Assembly: GCA_963575745.1 (NCBI GenBank)
Contig: CAUYUJ010005625.1
Coordinates: forward strand, 308,146 to 372,145
Origin: Prorocentrum cordatum
Taxonomy: Eukaryota > Sar > Dinophyceae > Prorocentrales > Prorocentraceae
DNA: 64,000 bases
Reading direction: 5' to 3'
Below the pieces are notes generated by a model. That model had not been told where the DNA came from. It did no database searches and saw nothing but the letters and a program-made list of their open reading frames with translations. This document shows, in pieces, positions 1-10,494 of the stretch (the stretch's first letter is position 1; the number at the start of each line of letters is the position of its first letter). The position numbers were made by a program, and so were the translations under genes.

Positions 1-888
1 GCGCGAGTCCAAGGAATCCGCGCGGAGCGCCAACAGTTTATGCTTGTGTGGTTTTTGTTTTGCTAACGCTACCCTCCACCTTGGGGGTGGGCAGCGTGCA
101 CCGAGGAAGCCCTGGCAGGGGGTCGGCAGGGGCCCTCGCGGTGGGGATCGCCTCACAGGGATGGCGTGCTTTTCGTCACCGTCCACCGAACCACCCCAAC
201 CCAACCCGAAGGCCTCGATCTGCCCTCCATTTCCAGTGGAGGGTGGGTGGGGGAAAATTGAAAAACACATGTGAAGCCCTTACACCCCCCAACCCGAAAT
301 TTTGGCGAAATTCGGATCTTCGGGTTGGATTGGGTTGGTCTGACAGGTAGTCATTTCGGAGATCGATGTTGCACGCTCGCTTGCCAGCGCCCGCGCGTAA
401 GCGAGGGGGGGGGGGCCCCGGATATCAGGCGCCTCTGACAAGAGCGAGACGGTTGGCTCTTTCGTCTTTCGCTTTTTCGGGGTGGCTGGTCCCAGACCCT
501 GGGACCGTTGAAAAAAGGATTCGGGATGAGACACCGGACCCGGTGGCATGGCTGATTTCGACTCTTCCGATTCGATTCGATTTCGGTGCCTTCCGGTTCC
601 GATTCGATTCGATTTTGGATTTGGGGATTTTGATTTCTCATTGAGTGCTTGACTAGCCTGCCGATTTCCGCCGAGCCGATATCATCTCGAACGAGGATCC
701 GACTTATCGATTCGACTCAGGGCTCTCCCGGGCAATGGTCGAGAGGTCGGGGGCCCATGTCTCGAAAAGGTCGAAGCGCCGGACGCTTGGGACCAGGGGC
801 GGTGGACCGACATCATGATTGGGGCCACGAGATCGCCAAGGATCGTTAAGGCTCCTTCCTTCTTATCTCAATGCGTCCTATGGTCGCC
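1..888. other. Flanking DNA, no gene recognised
   Basis: Mixed-composition DNA with short open frames on both strands but no recognisable domain. From about 560 to 720 it contains repeated ATTCGATT/CGATTCGA words, a low-complexity drift also seen elsewhere in the window. It lies directly upstream of the GGA run that precedes the spliced-leader relict, so a promoter or transcription start for the retrogene could lie here, but no motif supports one. Confidence 0.5.
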
Positions 889-892
889 CCCC

Positions 893-962
893 GAGGAGGA
901 GGAGGAGGAGGAGGAGGAGGAGGAGGAGGAGGAGGAGGAGGAGGAGGAGGAGGAGGAGGAGG
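893..962 (+). repeat. (GGA)n microsatellite
   Basis: About 23 uninterrupted GGA triplets ending directly at the first base of the spliced-leader relict. An open frame reads through it as poly-Arg or poly-Glu, but this is composition only. The abrupt junction marks the 5' edge of the integrated cDNA. Confidence 0.95.
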
Positions 963-999
963 TCCGTAGCCATTTTGGCTCAAGCCATTTTGGCTCAAG
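963..999 (+). other. Dinoflagellate spliced leader plus truncated leader relict
   Basis: Positions 963-984 match the full 22-nt dinoflagellate spliced leader (first base T, then CCGTAGCC, ending GGCTCAAG). Positions 985-999 repeat its last 15 nt (CCATTTTGGCTCAAG). The relict begins exactly after the AG of the leader's own CCGTAG. This is the expected product when a genomic leader copy is transcribed and the next leader is spliced onto that internal AG. The known family behaviour is trans-splicing of this leader to nuclear mRNAs and recycling of processed cDNAs in dinoflagellates. The tandem order implies at least two rounds of integration. Confidence 0.95.
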
Positions 1000-1085
1000 G
1001 CCCGCTGTGGCCCAAGGGCGCCGCGGCGAGCCGCGCCCGCCGGGGGGTCCCAAACCGCTCGTGCCCGCCGCGGTCCCTGGAGCAC

Positions 1086-1946
1086 ATGGCGCCTGGGCTG
1101 CGGGAGCGCCAGAACGCGCTGGCTGCCGCGCGCGGCGCGGCGCTGGCGACGCACGCGGCCACGGGCCTCGCGCGGGGCGCAGCAGCGGCTTGCCGCCTGC
1201 TGCGCACCGCCGAGGGCTTGTGCCGCGCGGCCGTGGCGGAGCTGGAGGCGTCCAAGTCTCGCCAGCCTGCCGCGGAGGCCGCTGGGGGTGCTACGGAGCC
1301 GCCTGCGGCTCCCGCGGCGCCCGCGGCGTCTGCTCGGCCTGGAGGCGGCGCTGACCCCGCGGTGCGGGCTGCGCGGCGGCGCCGCCGCCGTCAGCGCCGC
1401 GCTGCGCGGCGCGCGGCCGCCAGGGCGAATGCTGTCCCGTCGGAGGACGCGGCGCCCCCCGCTGCGGCGGCGGTCGGTGCCGCGGCGGCCGCTGGGGCTG
1501 CTGGCGCGGGCCGCGGGCTCGAACTGGTAGCCGTGGCGGCCTCGGCCGCCTCCGACGACGCGATGGACGACGAGTGGGCCGATGGTCTCGTTCGTGCGGC
1601 CCCCGCGGAGCCCGCGCCGTCCGCTGCTGGTGCGGCGAGCGCGTCGGGCGGAGCGGAGGCCACCGCTGGCGTTTCTGGTTCGGCGGCTGGTGCTGCTGCG
1701 GTCGTGGAGGCCGACGCGGAGGGGCGGGCTCGTGCGGCGCTGCGCGGCGCGTGGCTCGCTCGGGGCTTCCGTGCGGCCGACTTCGACTGCTACGCCCACC
1801 AGCCGCTGGACTGGCTCCGCGAGTACTCCGAGGGGTACGGCGACGCGGAGGAGGGCACCTTTCAGGTGGTCAGCGCCGGCGGCAGGCGATCTCGGGGCGC
1901 GGGGCGCAGCTCCGGCGCAGGGAGGGGATCGCGTGGGAGACGGTGA
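1086..1946 (+). CDS. Ala/Arg-rich protein of unknown function, retroposed (spliced-leader tagged)
   Basis: A 286-residue open frame starts at the first ATG after the leader relict, leaving an 86-nt leader-to-ATG 5' UTR with no earlier ATG. The start is therefore better founded than an arbitrary ORF start. Visible regions are: a helix-prone Ala/Arg-rich N-terminus (1-57); an Ala/Pro linker (61-90); a dense Arg cluster (94-112) that could act as a nuclear or nucleic-acid-binding signal; a low-complexity Ala stretch with an acidic DDAMDDEWADG patch (157-167); a more ordinary, aromatic-containing segment (212-262, including ADFDCYAHQPLDWLREYSEG); and an RG/SR-rich tail (263-286). No catalytic motif is visible. 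The sequence following the stop, CGGTGAGGGCCC, resembles a 5' splice site, so the C-terminus could differ. It could be a decayed retrocopy; the unbroken frame argues mildly against that. Confidence 0.6.
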   Translation: MAPGLRERQNALAAARGAALATHAATGLARGAAAACRLLRTAEGLCRAAVAELEASKSRQPAAEAAGGATEPPAAPAAPAASARPGGGADPAVRAARRRRRRQRRAARRAAARANAVPSEDAAPPAAAAVGAAAAAGAAGAGRGLELVAVAASAASDDAMDDEWADGLVRAAPAEPAPSAAGAASASGGAEATAGVSGSAAGAAAVVEADAEGRARAALRGAWLARGFRAADFDCYAHQPLDWLREYSEGYGDAEEGTFQVVSAGGRRSRGAGRSSGAGRGSRGRR

Positions 1947-2656
1947 GGGCCCAGCCGTCTTGCGCGCTGGCCCGCCGTCCCCCCCCCCTCCCTGCACATC
2001 GCGGTGCACTTCGGCGGGTGGGCCGTCGTGCACGAGTGAAGTACGTCGACTGCGGCTTCTTCACGGTCGGGGGGTCCAGGCACCTCAGGTGGTGCTCTGG
2101 CCCCCCGCGGTTCGAGTCGGCGATTAGGATCGAACCTCTTCGCAATGTCGAGTCTAGGAGGAGGAGGAGGAGGAGGAGGAGGAGGAGGAGGAGGAGGAGG
2201 AGGGAGGAGGGAGGAGGGAGTCCGCGCGCACGCCTCGGGCTTTGCAAACCCCGCTCTTGGACGCCCCTCCATAGGTTTCTGTCGGGCCGACACGGCGGGC
2301 GACCCCTACGCGGGCGTTCAAATCCAGCATCGATCGACGCCGACCGATGCGCGCTATCTTTGGCTACACGTGGGTGACCTTTAGTGCGGGCCCAATGTCA
2401 GAGGAGGAAAAGGTACCCAAGAGGAGGAGGAGGAGGAGGAGGAGGAGGAGGAGGAGGAGGAGGAGGAGGAGGAGGAATGATTTAACAAGTGAACGAAGGA
2501 TAATGTCGAGAACGGCACGGTCAGGAGTGACAAAAGGATGAGTGCGAGGAATAGGAAAAGGAAAGCGAGGAAGAGGGAGGAGGAACAACGGGAGGAAATG
2601 GAGGGGGGGGAGCAGGAAAAGGACGAGGACGAAGAGAGCGGTGCGGAGGAGGGGGA
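1947..2656. repeat. Retrogene 3' flank with two (GGA)n microsatellites
   Basis: No poly(A) remnant is obvious after the stop codon. GGA runs occupy roughly 2,158-2,220 and 2,421-2,476. A GGTTCGAGTC word near 2,110 resembles a tRNA B box, but no cloverleaf can be drawn around it. No second gene is recognisable. Confidence 0.7.
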
Positions 2657-2675
2657 ATGATGATGATGTTGATGG

Positions 2676-2710
<35 letters not shown>

Positions 2711-2969
2711 CTGATGATGAAGATGATGATGATGATTATGATGATGATGAATATGATGATGATGATGATGATGATGCTGCTGATGATGATGATGATGATG
2801 ATGCTGAAGAAGAATAATAATAAGAAGAATATGATGATGATGAGGAGGAGGATGAGGAGGAGGATGAGGATGGGGATGAGGATGAGGATGAGGATGCTGA
2901 TGATGATGCTGATGCTGGTGATGATGATGATGATGATGCTGCTGCTGCTAATGATGATGATGGTGATGG

Positions 2970-3007
<38 letters not shown>

Positions 3008-3008
3008 C

Positions 3009-3050
<42 letters not shown>

Positions 3051-3107
3051 GGAGGAGGAGGAGGAGGAGGAGGAGGAGGAGGAGGAGGAGGGGGAGGAGG
3101 GAGGTCG
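2657..3107 (+). repeat. (GAT)n/(GGA)n microsatellite block
   Basis: Long imperfect GAT (ATG/TGA) trinucleotide repeat with scattered GCT, GAA and GAG variants, passing into pure GGA from about 3,049. It translates as poly-Met, poly-Asp or poly-Ile in different frames, which explains the apparent long open frames on both strands here. Confidence 0.95.
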
Positions 3108-4140
3108 TGGAACGGAGAAGAGCTCCAGTCAGTTTCATGCGCCCTGCCAGCCCCCGACGGCGTCGGGCTCGGGCGGACCAACGAGCGATGGCTGCTGACG
3201 GCGCCCCGCAGCACGTAGCTCTACCCGTCCGCGGCGGGCGGGGGCAGCGCCAGGGGGCGCGGCGCCCTTCGTGGTGCAGGCGTCGGGTGTCGAGGTCTGC
3301 ACACTGGCGATGTCGCGCGCTCCCCCAACCCCATCTCTGGGCTCGAGCCAGGCGGCGTTTTCGCGATCTCGTGGACGGCCTTCGCTGTGGCGCCGTCCTG
3401 CATCGGAGGCGGAGCGAAGCCCGAGCGAGGGAACATCGAAAGCACAACGGAAACGGAAAACGCTACTCAGGTCGAGCCTTGCCCCACCTGTTCCGGCCCC
3501 ATCGAGGCGGCCTCCATCGACGGGGCAGGGGCGCCAGAGGAGGGTCTGGGCCGTCGACGTTCCAGAGGTGCTCGAGCCGTCGAGGAGCCGACGGCTTCGT
3601 CGGCGCCCCTCGCAGGGGGCTCTCTGCAGAGGAGAGGTGCGGCACGGAGGCGGCGTCAGGTCGGGCATGTCCCCCTACAGGCGGACCTCGTGCGAAAAAT
3701 CTAACATTGTCCAAACATGCTCAAACATAGTCGAAAAGTAATAGAACAGTCGTCACCAGACTATCTTTTGACTATTTTTGAGTCTTCCTCCTGGAGGGGG
3801 ACAGGCCCGACTTATCACCAGGCGGCGGAGCAGGGGCGCTGGAGGACCTCGGCGAGGAGCTGTTCGGCGAGCCCGTCGACCCAGGCACGCTCTCTTTACT
3901 TTGGGGGGGGGCTCTCCGCTCTCTCTCCTTCTCGCTCCTCGGGCACCTCCTGTCCATCCCGCAGTGTCAGAATTCATTGCAAGACGGAGTCATTTTCCTC
4001 TGGTCGTTTGCCTTGGGCTGCAAGGAGTTTCTTTGTCCCAACCATCCTGTGGTGCTGGGTCCTCGTTTTGAAGAGAGCGCCCCGCGTCTCCTCCTTCCTC
4101 TCCTCCTCCTCCTCTCCCTGCTTTTTGTCCCTCCTCCCTC
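3108..4140. other. GC-rich unique region, no gene recognised
   Basis: About 600 bp of GC-rich non-repeated sequence, then AT-richer and pyrimidine-rich DNA. A 105-codon plus-strand frame at 3,387-3,704 contains CPTCSGPIE, with one CxxC pair, but no second metal-binding half. Overlapping frames of similar length exist in other phases. I see no basis for choosing one as a gene. Confidence 0.4.
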
Positions 4141-4144
4141 CTCC

Positions 4145-5070
4145 GCAGTGCGCATGCGGCTCCCCCGTCCAGTACAGCGTTTCGTGGCCCCATAAGGGGC
4201 TCAAACGACGACCCCAGTGGCGCAGTCCGCATGCGGTCCCCCCGCCCAGTACAGCGTTTCGTGGCCCCATAGGGGGCTCCACCGAAGGTTCCAGTGGCGC
4301 AGTCCGCATGCAGTTCCCCCGCCCAGTACAGCGCTTCGTGGCCCCATGGGGAGCTCCACCGAAGGTCCCAGTGGCGCAGTCCGCATGTGGCTCCCAGTTC
4401 CCCCACCCAGTACAGCGCTTCGTGGCCCCAGAGGGAGCTCCACCGAAGGTCCCAGTGGCGCAGTCCGCATGTGGCTCCCCCACCCAGTACAGCGCTTCGT
4501 GGCCCCAGAGTGAGCTCCACCGAAGGTTCCAGTGGCGGCAGTCCGCTTGCGGTTCCCACGCCCAGTACAGCGCTTCGTGGTCCCAGAGGATGCTCCACCG
4601 AAGGTCACACAGGCGCAGTCTGCACGCGGTTTTCCCACCCAGTGCAGCGCTTCGTGGCCCCATGGGGAGCTCCACCGAAGGTCCCAGTGGCGCAGTCCGC
4701 ATGCGGTTCCCCCATCCAGTACAGCGCTTCGTGGCCCAAGAGGGAGCCCCACCGAAGGTCCCAGTGGCGTAACTCGCATGTGGTTCTTGCGCCCAGTACA
4801 GCGTTGCTTGGCCCCATAGGTAGGTCCACCGAAGGTTCCAGTGGCGCAGTCCGCATGCGGTTCCCCCACCCAGTACAGCGCTTCGTAGCCCCAGAGGGAG
4901 CTCCACCGAATGTCCCCGTGGCGCAGTCCGCATGCGGTTTTCCCACCCATTACAGCGTTTCGTGGCCCCATAGGTTGGTCCACCGAAGGTTCCAGTGGCG
5001 CAGTCCGCATGCGGTTCTCCCACCCAGTACAGCGTTTCGTGGCCTCAGAGGGAGCCTCACGGAAGACGAT
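4145..5070 (+). repeat. 77-bp minisatellite, about 12 copies
   Basis: Unit core words are CAGTGGCGCAGTCCGCATG, then CCCAGTACAGCGCTTCGTGG, then GAGCTCCACCGAAGGT. CAGTGG-type anchors fall at 4,215, 4,292, 4,369, 4,453, 4,530, 4,608, 4,685, 4,762, 4,839, 4,916 and 4,993, so spacing is 77 bp except for one 84-bp and one 78-bp step. Because 77 is not divisible by three and the unit lacks stop codons, several frames on both strands stay open over the array. These frames are not evidence for a protein. Confidence 0.95.
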
Positions 5071-6140
5071 ACCCACAACTGCGGTATTCACAATTGTAGA
5101 TGGTTGGGTTCTTCGCCAGGCTAATTGCTGCGACTAGCTCCAGTTTGGCCCGCCGCTGCGGTAAGTACGGTTGCTCGAAGTTCACCGCGCTGATTTCCCC
5201 GACCCGTTCCAAGCAAGTGAAGGCCCACCACGACGCAGCGGCGCTAGAAGTGGAGATCAAGATGGGATCATCTGATCCGTGCGGGCTCATGTCTTGGACT
5301 GTACTGCATGACAGCGAGATCCGGTCGAGGAGAGAGTTGCGCGTTGCAAATCTGTTCGGAGCCGGTGAAGATACATTGTGATTCCTGGTAAGTTTCTGAT
5401 GGCGCGTTGATGACCAGCAGATCCTTACTATTCTGAGGCCCGTCTCTGGCGAGATGCCACCGATGTAACCATACACGAGCAACGCCTTGGCGTAGTTTCT
5501 TATTTACTCTTTTACGTGGTCTGCTGCGTTTGCAAATCCATTCCCAACATGCGTGGATGCCTTCAAATCGATTCGGGTATATGGATGATGGTTTCATGAT
5601 GCCGACTTCCTACCCTACCACCAAGCTGACATGGCTGATGCACATTCTTCTGCAACACCTCCGTCGAGGCAGTGTGGGGAAGTCTGGCTTGCCACACCTG
5701 GGGATGCTTTACACCCAGGTGTTCTTCGACTACAGTGCGCGGTTTGAATCAGGAACACCTACTTTTCTAAGGGACTCGGTCGTTTCTAGGGTTCGCATGC
5801 GCTATTTATCGTTCCTTTTGTGTGATTTATTATGTATCGTTCCTTCTGCGTTACTCCTTGGAAACAGGAGCTTCGTCCCTTATTGTGAAGGCCTGACGGC
5901 CGGTGCCGCCGACCCTGAAAGACGGACGACCAGGAGGGGGAGGAGGAGGAGGAGGGGGAGGAGGAGGAGGAGGAGGAGGAGGAGGAGGAGGACCTCATCC
6001 TCCCTTCTCCCCCGTTCTATACATGGCAGTTGTGGTGGAACACGTGCCCACCAGGTGATCGTTTTTCTCCAATCAGTGCTTGCACTGAAGGGGTCCTCGC
6101 GGATGTTGAAGGATCTGGCGAAAGTTTCCCGCTGATTTTG
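5071..6140. other. Low-repeat region with a (GGA)n run, no gene recognised
   Basis: Mostly unique DNA. Frames of 93 codons (5,100-5,381) and up to 201 codons (5,530-6,135) are open on the plus strand, but the latter runs into a GGA repeat (about 5,930-5,991) and shows no known domain. A real exon cannot be excluded. Confidence 0.4.
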
Positions 6141-6250
6141 GTTGCTGGCTGGGTTCCTGGGTTCCCGGTTCTGGGTTCCCGGGTTCCCGGTTCCGGGTTC
6201 TGGGCCGATTTCGGAGGGCGGCGAGGTTCTTGAGTTCCCGGGTTCCTGGT
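6140..6250 (+). repeat. GGTTCC(C/T)GG short tandem repeats
   Basis: About ten imperfect copies of a GGTTCCCGGTTCTGG-type word in roughly 100 bp. No coding or regulatory role is apparent. Confidence 0.7.
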
Positions 6251-6254
6251 CGAT

Positions 6255-6520
6255 TTTCTTATCAATCGGTCTCACCATCGATCTCATTACCCACATCTCT
6301 ATCGATCTCACCATCGATCTCACAAAAGATTTTATTATCGATCTCACAAGCGATCTCATTAGAGATCGCATGAGCGATCTCGCGATCGATCTTACTATCG
6401 ATCTCATTGAATCCATTTCACTCTCGGTCTCACGATCGACCTTACAATCGTCCTCACTATCGATTCCACCATCGATCTCATTATCGATCTCACAAGCGAT
6501 CTCAAGATCCATAGTATTAA
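6255..6520 (+). repeat. Degenerate ~12-bp ATCGATCTCA repeat
   Basis: More than fifteen variants of the word ATCGATCTCA(C/T)(C/T), for example around 6,298, 6,310, 6,337, 6,385 and 6,475, with single-base differences between copies. CGATCG and ATCGAT centres make many small self-complementary sites. The mutations are spread evenly, which suggests an old array. Confidence 0.85.
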
Positions 6521-7030
6521 TGTTCAAATCATCCACTGATTGGGGTTTTCTCATGTGTAATGTCATTAATTGCTTTGCCGATCGGCGCGGGCCCTCGGAC
6601 CCCCCCCCTGGAGTGGATCTTGGCTGTTTTTGGGCGGCTGTTTCGAGCGGGTGGGGTCCCTCCCCCATAGGACGCACTGTCGCAAACAGTCGCACTAAGC
6701 AGAGGTCCAGAGCCAGACACCCCCTCCCCCCCTTTCCGCCCAATGTCGAAACGCCGAATGAAGAAACGCTCACACGTCTTGTTGGGTGGCTGGCTGGCAA
6801 CCGGCTGCGCGCATCTGTAGCGGTGGCCCTGGGAGCGGCGCGTTTTTTGTGATTCTTGAGGGTTCGCGGTTTCGAGGCCGCGCACGCATCCCTGTCTGCT
6901 CTTGAAGATTCGATCCGTAGCCTCGGGGCCAGAGCAGGATTCTAGAAGTTTCAGGGTGTCGCCTTTGGGCAGCCTCCGTGGGCTGGCTTCGTTGTCTCTG
7001 AAGCGCGGACGCGCAGTGGTTTGCAAGGGA
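6521..7030. other. Unique spacer, no gene recognised
   Basis: Mixed sequence with C-rich and G-rich homopolymer tracts near 6,600 and 6,720. Short open frames on both strands overlap each other and carry no recognisable motif. Confidence 0.4.
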
Positions 7031-7200
7031 TTGTTGCCTCGTGAGCGCGAGCCTGCTGCAATTCAAGAGGTATTGTGGCCCCGGGAGTTATCTACGAGAG
7101 GCTGTGGCCTCGGGAAGGCAAGTGTGTAGTTTGTGTATTTTGCACGAGGGATTGCTGCCTCGGGAGCGCGAACGCTTTGTGATTCCTCTCGCTTCGCGGG
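7030..7200 (+). repeat. CCTCGGGAGCGCGA repeat, block 1
   Basis: Three or four imperfect units containing GGCCTCGGGAGCGCGA followed by a variable segment such as TTGTGATT. A related, longer block lies at about 9,340-9,640, on the other side of the GGCC repeat array. Confidence 0.7.
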
Positions 7201-7219
7201 GTGCACGTCCGGAGCACGA

Positions 7220-9200
7220 ACAGTCCAGTCGTTGCGGGGGGCCTGGCGGGAGCTTCTTTGGGGGCTCTTGGAGGTCCCTTTGGGGGTCTTGGGTGCGTCG
7301 TGGGCCGTCCTTTGGCGCTCATGAGCCGTTTGGCCCCTTCGGAGGCCGTTCTGGGGGCCTCACGCGGCCGCCCTGGAGCTCTCTTGGGGTCCTCTTGGGC
7401 CGTCTTGCGGGCCTGTTGGACCGTCTTGGGGACCTTCGGGACGTCCTGGTGCCCTCTTGAGCCGTATTGGAGCCCTCTTGGGGGCTTCTTTGGCCGTCTT
7501 GGGACCATCTTGGGCCGCCATGGGTTTTTGAGTGTGGAGAAATGATAATCAGAACGCCAGAATCTCTCCAACAACTTACGGGAAGCCACTGATTTTGGCC
7601 TCTGAAGGCGCTCTCGGGGGCCCCCTTGGGATTCTCTTGAGTTGTTCAGGGCCTCATGGGCCCTCTTGGGGCCCTCTTGGGCCGTTTCGGGGTCCTCTTC
7701 GGGGCCTCTGAGGCTTTTTGGCCGTCAGGGGCCCCCGAGAGCCGAAAAGGGCGAGAACGCTAACATCCTCCAAACCTATGGACATCATCGTTTTTGGCCT
7801 CTGGAGGTGCCCCTGTGGGGCCCTGTGGGGCCCTGTGGGGCCGTCTTGGGGCCCTGGGGTGCCATCTTGGGCGGTCTTGGGGCCGTCTTGGCCCGTCTCG
7901 AGGCAATCGTGAGCTGTCTTGAGTCCCCTGTTGGTGCCCAGGAGGTCCAAGATGCAGATCTTATCAATGTTCCATACGTTTTGGTAAGTTGCTGCAGCCC
8001 CAGAATGAGGGTTGTCAGTTTGGGACGCACATGTGGCGCGACTCCATGGGGGGGTTATGGGGGAGACATATTAACGTAATAGAATGCAATCTGATTCAAG
8101 AGCGCAATCATTGTGTACATTGGATTCGTCGCATGAGGGCGTTCGCCGAAAAACGCTGCCGCTCAGCACGTCACCTCGGGACGTGGATTCTACTGGCTTG
8201 CGTGCGCCACAACCGCTGATCCTTTTTTGTAGTCCCTGGCTTGGAGGTTCTTCTTCGATCGTCGGGGGTCCTCTGCGGGGGTCCTGGGGGCTCCTTGAGG
8301 GTACATTGGCATTTCTTGGGAGGGTCTTGGGATGCTCCTCGGGCTTTCGTGGAGGCTTCAGCGTGGCGCAGCAGAGGATATTGAACGCGTTCAAGCCCTT
8401 GATACATCGGGGCTTGGCGGACTTTGGCCTGTCGGTCTCTGGCATGCTTGTGGGTCAGAGTCCTCAGGGATGCTTCTTGGTGTCTATTCGGAGCGCTCTC
8501 GGTGGCCTTAGGGGGGGCAGTTCTGAGGCGTCCTGGGGGCCTCTTGAGGGCCTCATGGGAGCCTCTTGGGGGCCTCTTGGGGATTTCTGGGGGCATCTTG
8601 GTGCCTCTGGGGGCCTCTTGGGGGCCTCCTGGGGGCCTCCTGGGGACTCTAGGGGTCCTCTCGAAGCGGAGGTGTCGAAATGTCAGTTCGTGTCCCCCGT
8701 CTGGGCCCCCTCCTGGAGTTGTTTTGAGGGCTTGATGGGACGTCTTGGAGGCCTGCTGGGCTGTCTTGGAGCCCTCATAGGCAATGTATGGGCCTTCTTG
8801 TAGACGTCTTGGGCCATTCTGGAGCTACTTTTGGGTCCTCTTAGGCCGTCTTGGAGCGTCGGGAAAACGAAAAGACGAGAACGCCCAAATCTTCAAAAGC
8901 AGGGAAGCTCAACGACTTTTGCCTCTTGTGGCCCTCTTGGGAGACTTCTTGGAGAGCTCTTGGGATGTCTTGGGGGCATCTTGAGCCGAGTGGAAGCAAT
9001 CTTTGGCGTCTTGCACGGCGACTCAGGGCGGCCCTGCTGGACCGTCTTGGGAGCCTCCTGGGGCCCTCTTTGCCCGTTTATGGTGCCCCCCATCCCCCCA
9101 CGGTGCGTTCGAGCCGTGGTCGTCCCGGGCCAGGGCTGGGGCTCAATATCCCGGTTTTGGGTCCCTGTGGGTGTTGGGGGGGAGCAATCTCGCACGCCTG
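7220..9200 (+). repeat. GGCCTCTTGGG-type repeat array (plus orientation)
   Basis: Dense 9-15 bp words of the form GGGCCCTCTTGGGGCC(G/T)TCTTGGG. They are interrupted by AT-richer cassettes such as GAGCGTCGGGAAAACGAAAA (8,851-8,870) and the related 7,735-7,800. The block ends in a distinctive module at about 9,090-9,235 containing ACGCCTGGAGACCCACAAG, which recurs at 56,830-56,850. That marks a dispersed family rather than a local expansion. Confidence 0.85.
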
Positions 9201-9339
9201 GAGACCCACAAGAGGCCGGCGGATTTTCGAAGAGTTTTGACATCAGACACAGGGACCGATGGCCACATCTCGCTGCGAGCGCCACAGTTTAGAAGGACGT
9301 ACACCTGAGACACCTTTGAGGCAGCCTTGCAGACCGACG

Positions 9340-9645
9340 CAGAGTTTTGGCATCTTGGACGCGAACGATCCGTGATGTACAAGAGGTCGTGGCCTCGGGA
9401 TCGCGAGCCTGTGGTGATTCAACAGGGGTTCTGGCTTCGGGGTCAGGGGATTCAACTTGTCATAGCGTACGGGGGATTTTAGCCTCGGGAGCGCGACGTT
9501 TCTGTAATCTGAAGGGGACTGTGCCCTCGGGAGCGCGACCGCGCTGTGATGCACGAGGGACTGATGTTTCGACGACGCAAGCTTGTCGTACTTTAAAGGG
9601 CTTGTGGCCTCGGGAGCGCGAGCGAATTGTAATTTACTGTGGAAT
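9340..9645 (+). repeat. CCTCGGGAGCGCGA repeat, block 2
   Basis: Five to six imperfect units of about 45-55 bp with the core GCCTCGGGAGCGCGA, for example near 9,393, 9,483, 9,523 and 9,607. Spacing is irregular. Confidence 0.75.
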
Positions 9646-9960
9646 GTATGTCCTCGCCTTCGGTATCCTGTCTGTTGGTGAGCTGGCGCGGACATGACAC
9701 TGTCTCCTATCACCAAGCTGGCACGTCTGTTGCACGATCTCCTGTCGCTCCTCAACGGGATCCAGGGTTGGCAAGCGGACTGTATGCGCTTGATCAGCTT
9801 CTGATAAATTATGTTGACGCAGGAAGTTCGAGGGTGAGTACGAGCTTGGATTGTGGTGGCGAATGAGGGGGCGGAATGGGGGAAACGATGGACGGAACGG
9901 AGGATCATGGCACTTTCGTCTCCTGTGCTTGGGTCGCGAGAAGGGTCGCGATAAGTGTGC
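9646..9960. other. Spacer, no gene recognised
   Basis: Unique DNA of about 300 bp separating the CCTCGGGAGCGCGA repeat from a short GGCCTCTTGGG block at 9,970-10,090. I see no motif in it. Confidence 0.4.
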
Positions 9961-10094
9961 GATAAAGGAGAGGCCGTTTGGGGGTCTGTTTGGGGTCTGT
10001 TTGGGGCCTCTTGGGGCCTCGTGGGCACCTCTTGGGGCCATCTTGGGGCACCTTTGGGAGCCTTGGGGGCCATATGTGGGCCATCTTGGTGGAG

Positions 10095-10446
10095 ATCGAT
10101 CAGAAAGGCGGGGAGCTCAATGAGGCCCCCCCCCAGGAAGCCAAGATGTGGCCAACACCAGAAAGAAACATCAATGATTTGGGCCTTCTCGTCAAGACCA
10201 TCTTCGACACCCAAGCTGTCCGCGCCCCCCCTCCAGGTCCAGGGGTAGGGGTACAGGGGAGGGGTGAACCCCACCCCGAAGGGGAAGAAGGGGGGCTGGA
10301 AGAAGAAACGCTCTGAACCACTCACGCCCTTCAGGGCTGGTGACATTAAGTGCATCGCCGAGCAAGCCGTGATCGAGCTTACTCTTCGGCTGGCCAGTGG
10401 CTATCTACCTCTCAATGACAGGCCCGAGTTTGCTTCTGACGACTGA
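10095..10446 (+). other. Possible decayed exon(s), unknown product
   Basis: Two overlapping plus-strand frames have protein-like composition unlike the surrounding repeats. One carries EIDQKGGELNEAPPQEAKMW and NINDLGLLVKTIFDTQAV (to 10,316). The other ends in AGDIKCIAEQAVIELTLRL plus about 15 further residues (to 10,446). They are in different phases, with a G-rich tract between them. A frameshifted or intron-containing gene remnant would look like this, but so could chance open frames. No family is recognised. Confidence 0.2.
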
Positions 10447-10494
10447 GCTCGACCCGAAAGCGTGCACAAGGCCTGCGGGCTCGATCTCCAGACA

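Noticed and set aside
819-1085. Upstream extension of the retrogene frame through the GGA run
   Set aside because: The frame crosses the microsatellite and the spliced leader, which belongs to the 5' UTR in all known leader-tagged mRNAs. The first ATG after the leader is at 1,086.
2100-2130. tRNA-like B box GGTTCGAGTC
   Set aside because: No A box at suitable distance and no acceptor or anticodon stem can be formed.
2657-3730. Long frames with poly-Met, poly-Asp, poly-Ile or poly-Arg
   Set aside because: They are translations of GAT and GGA microsatellites.
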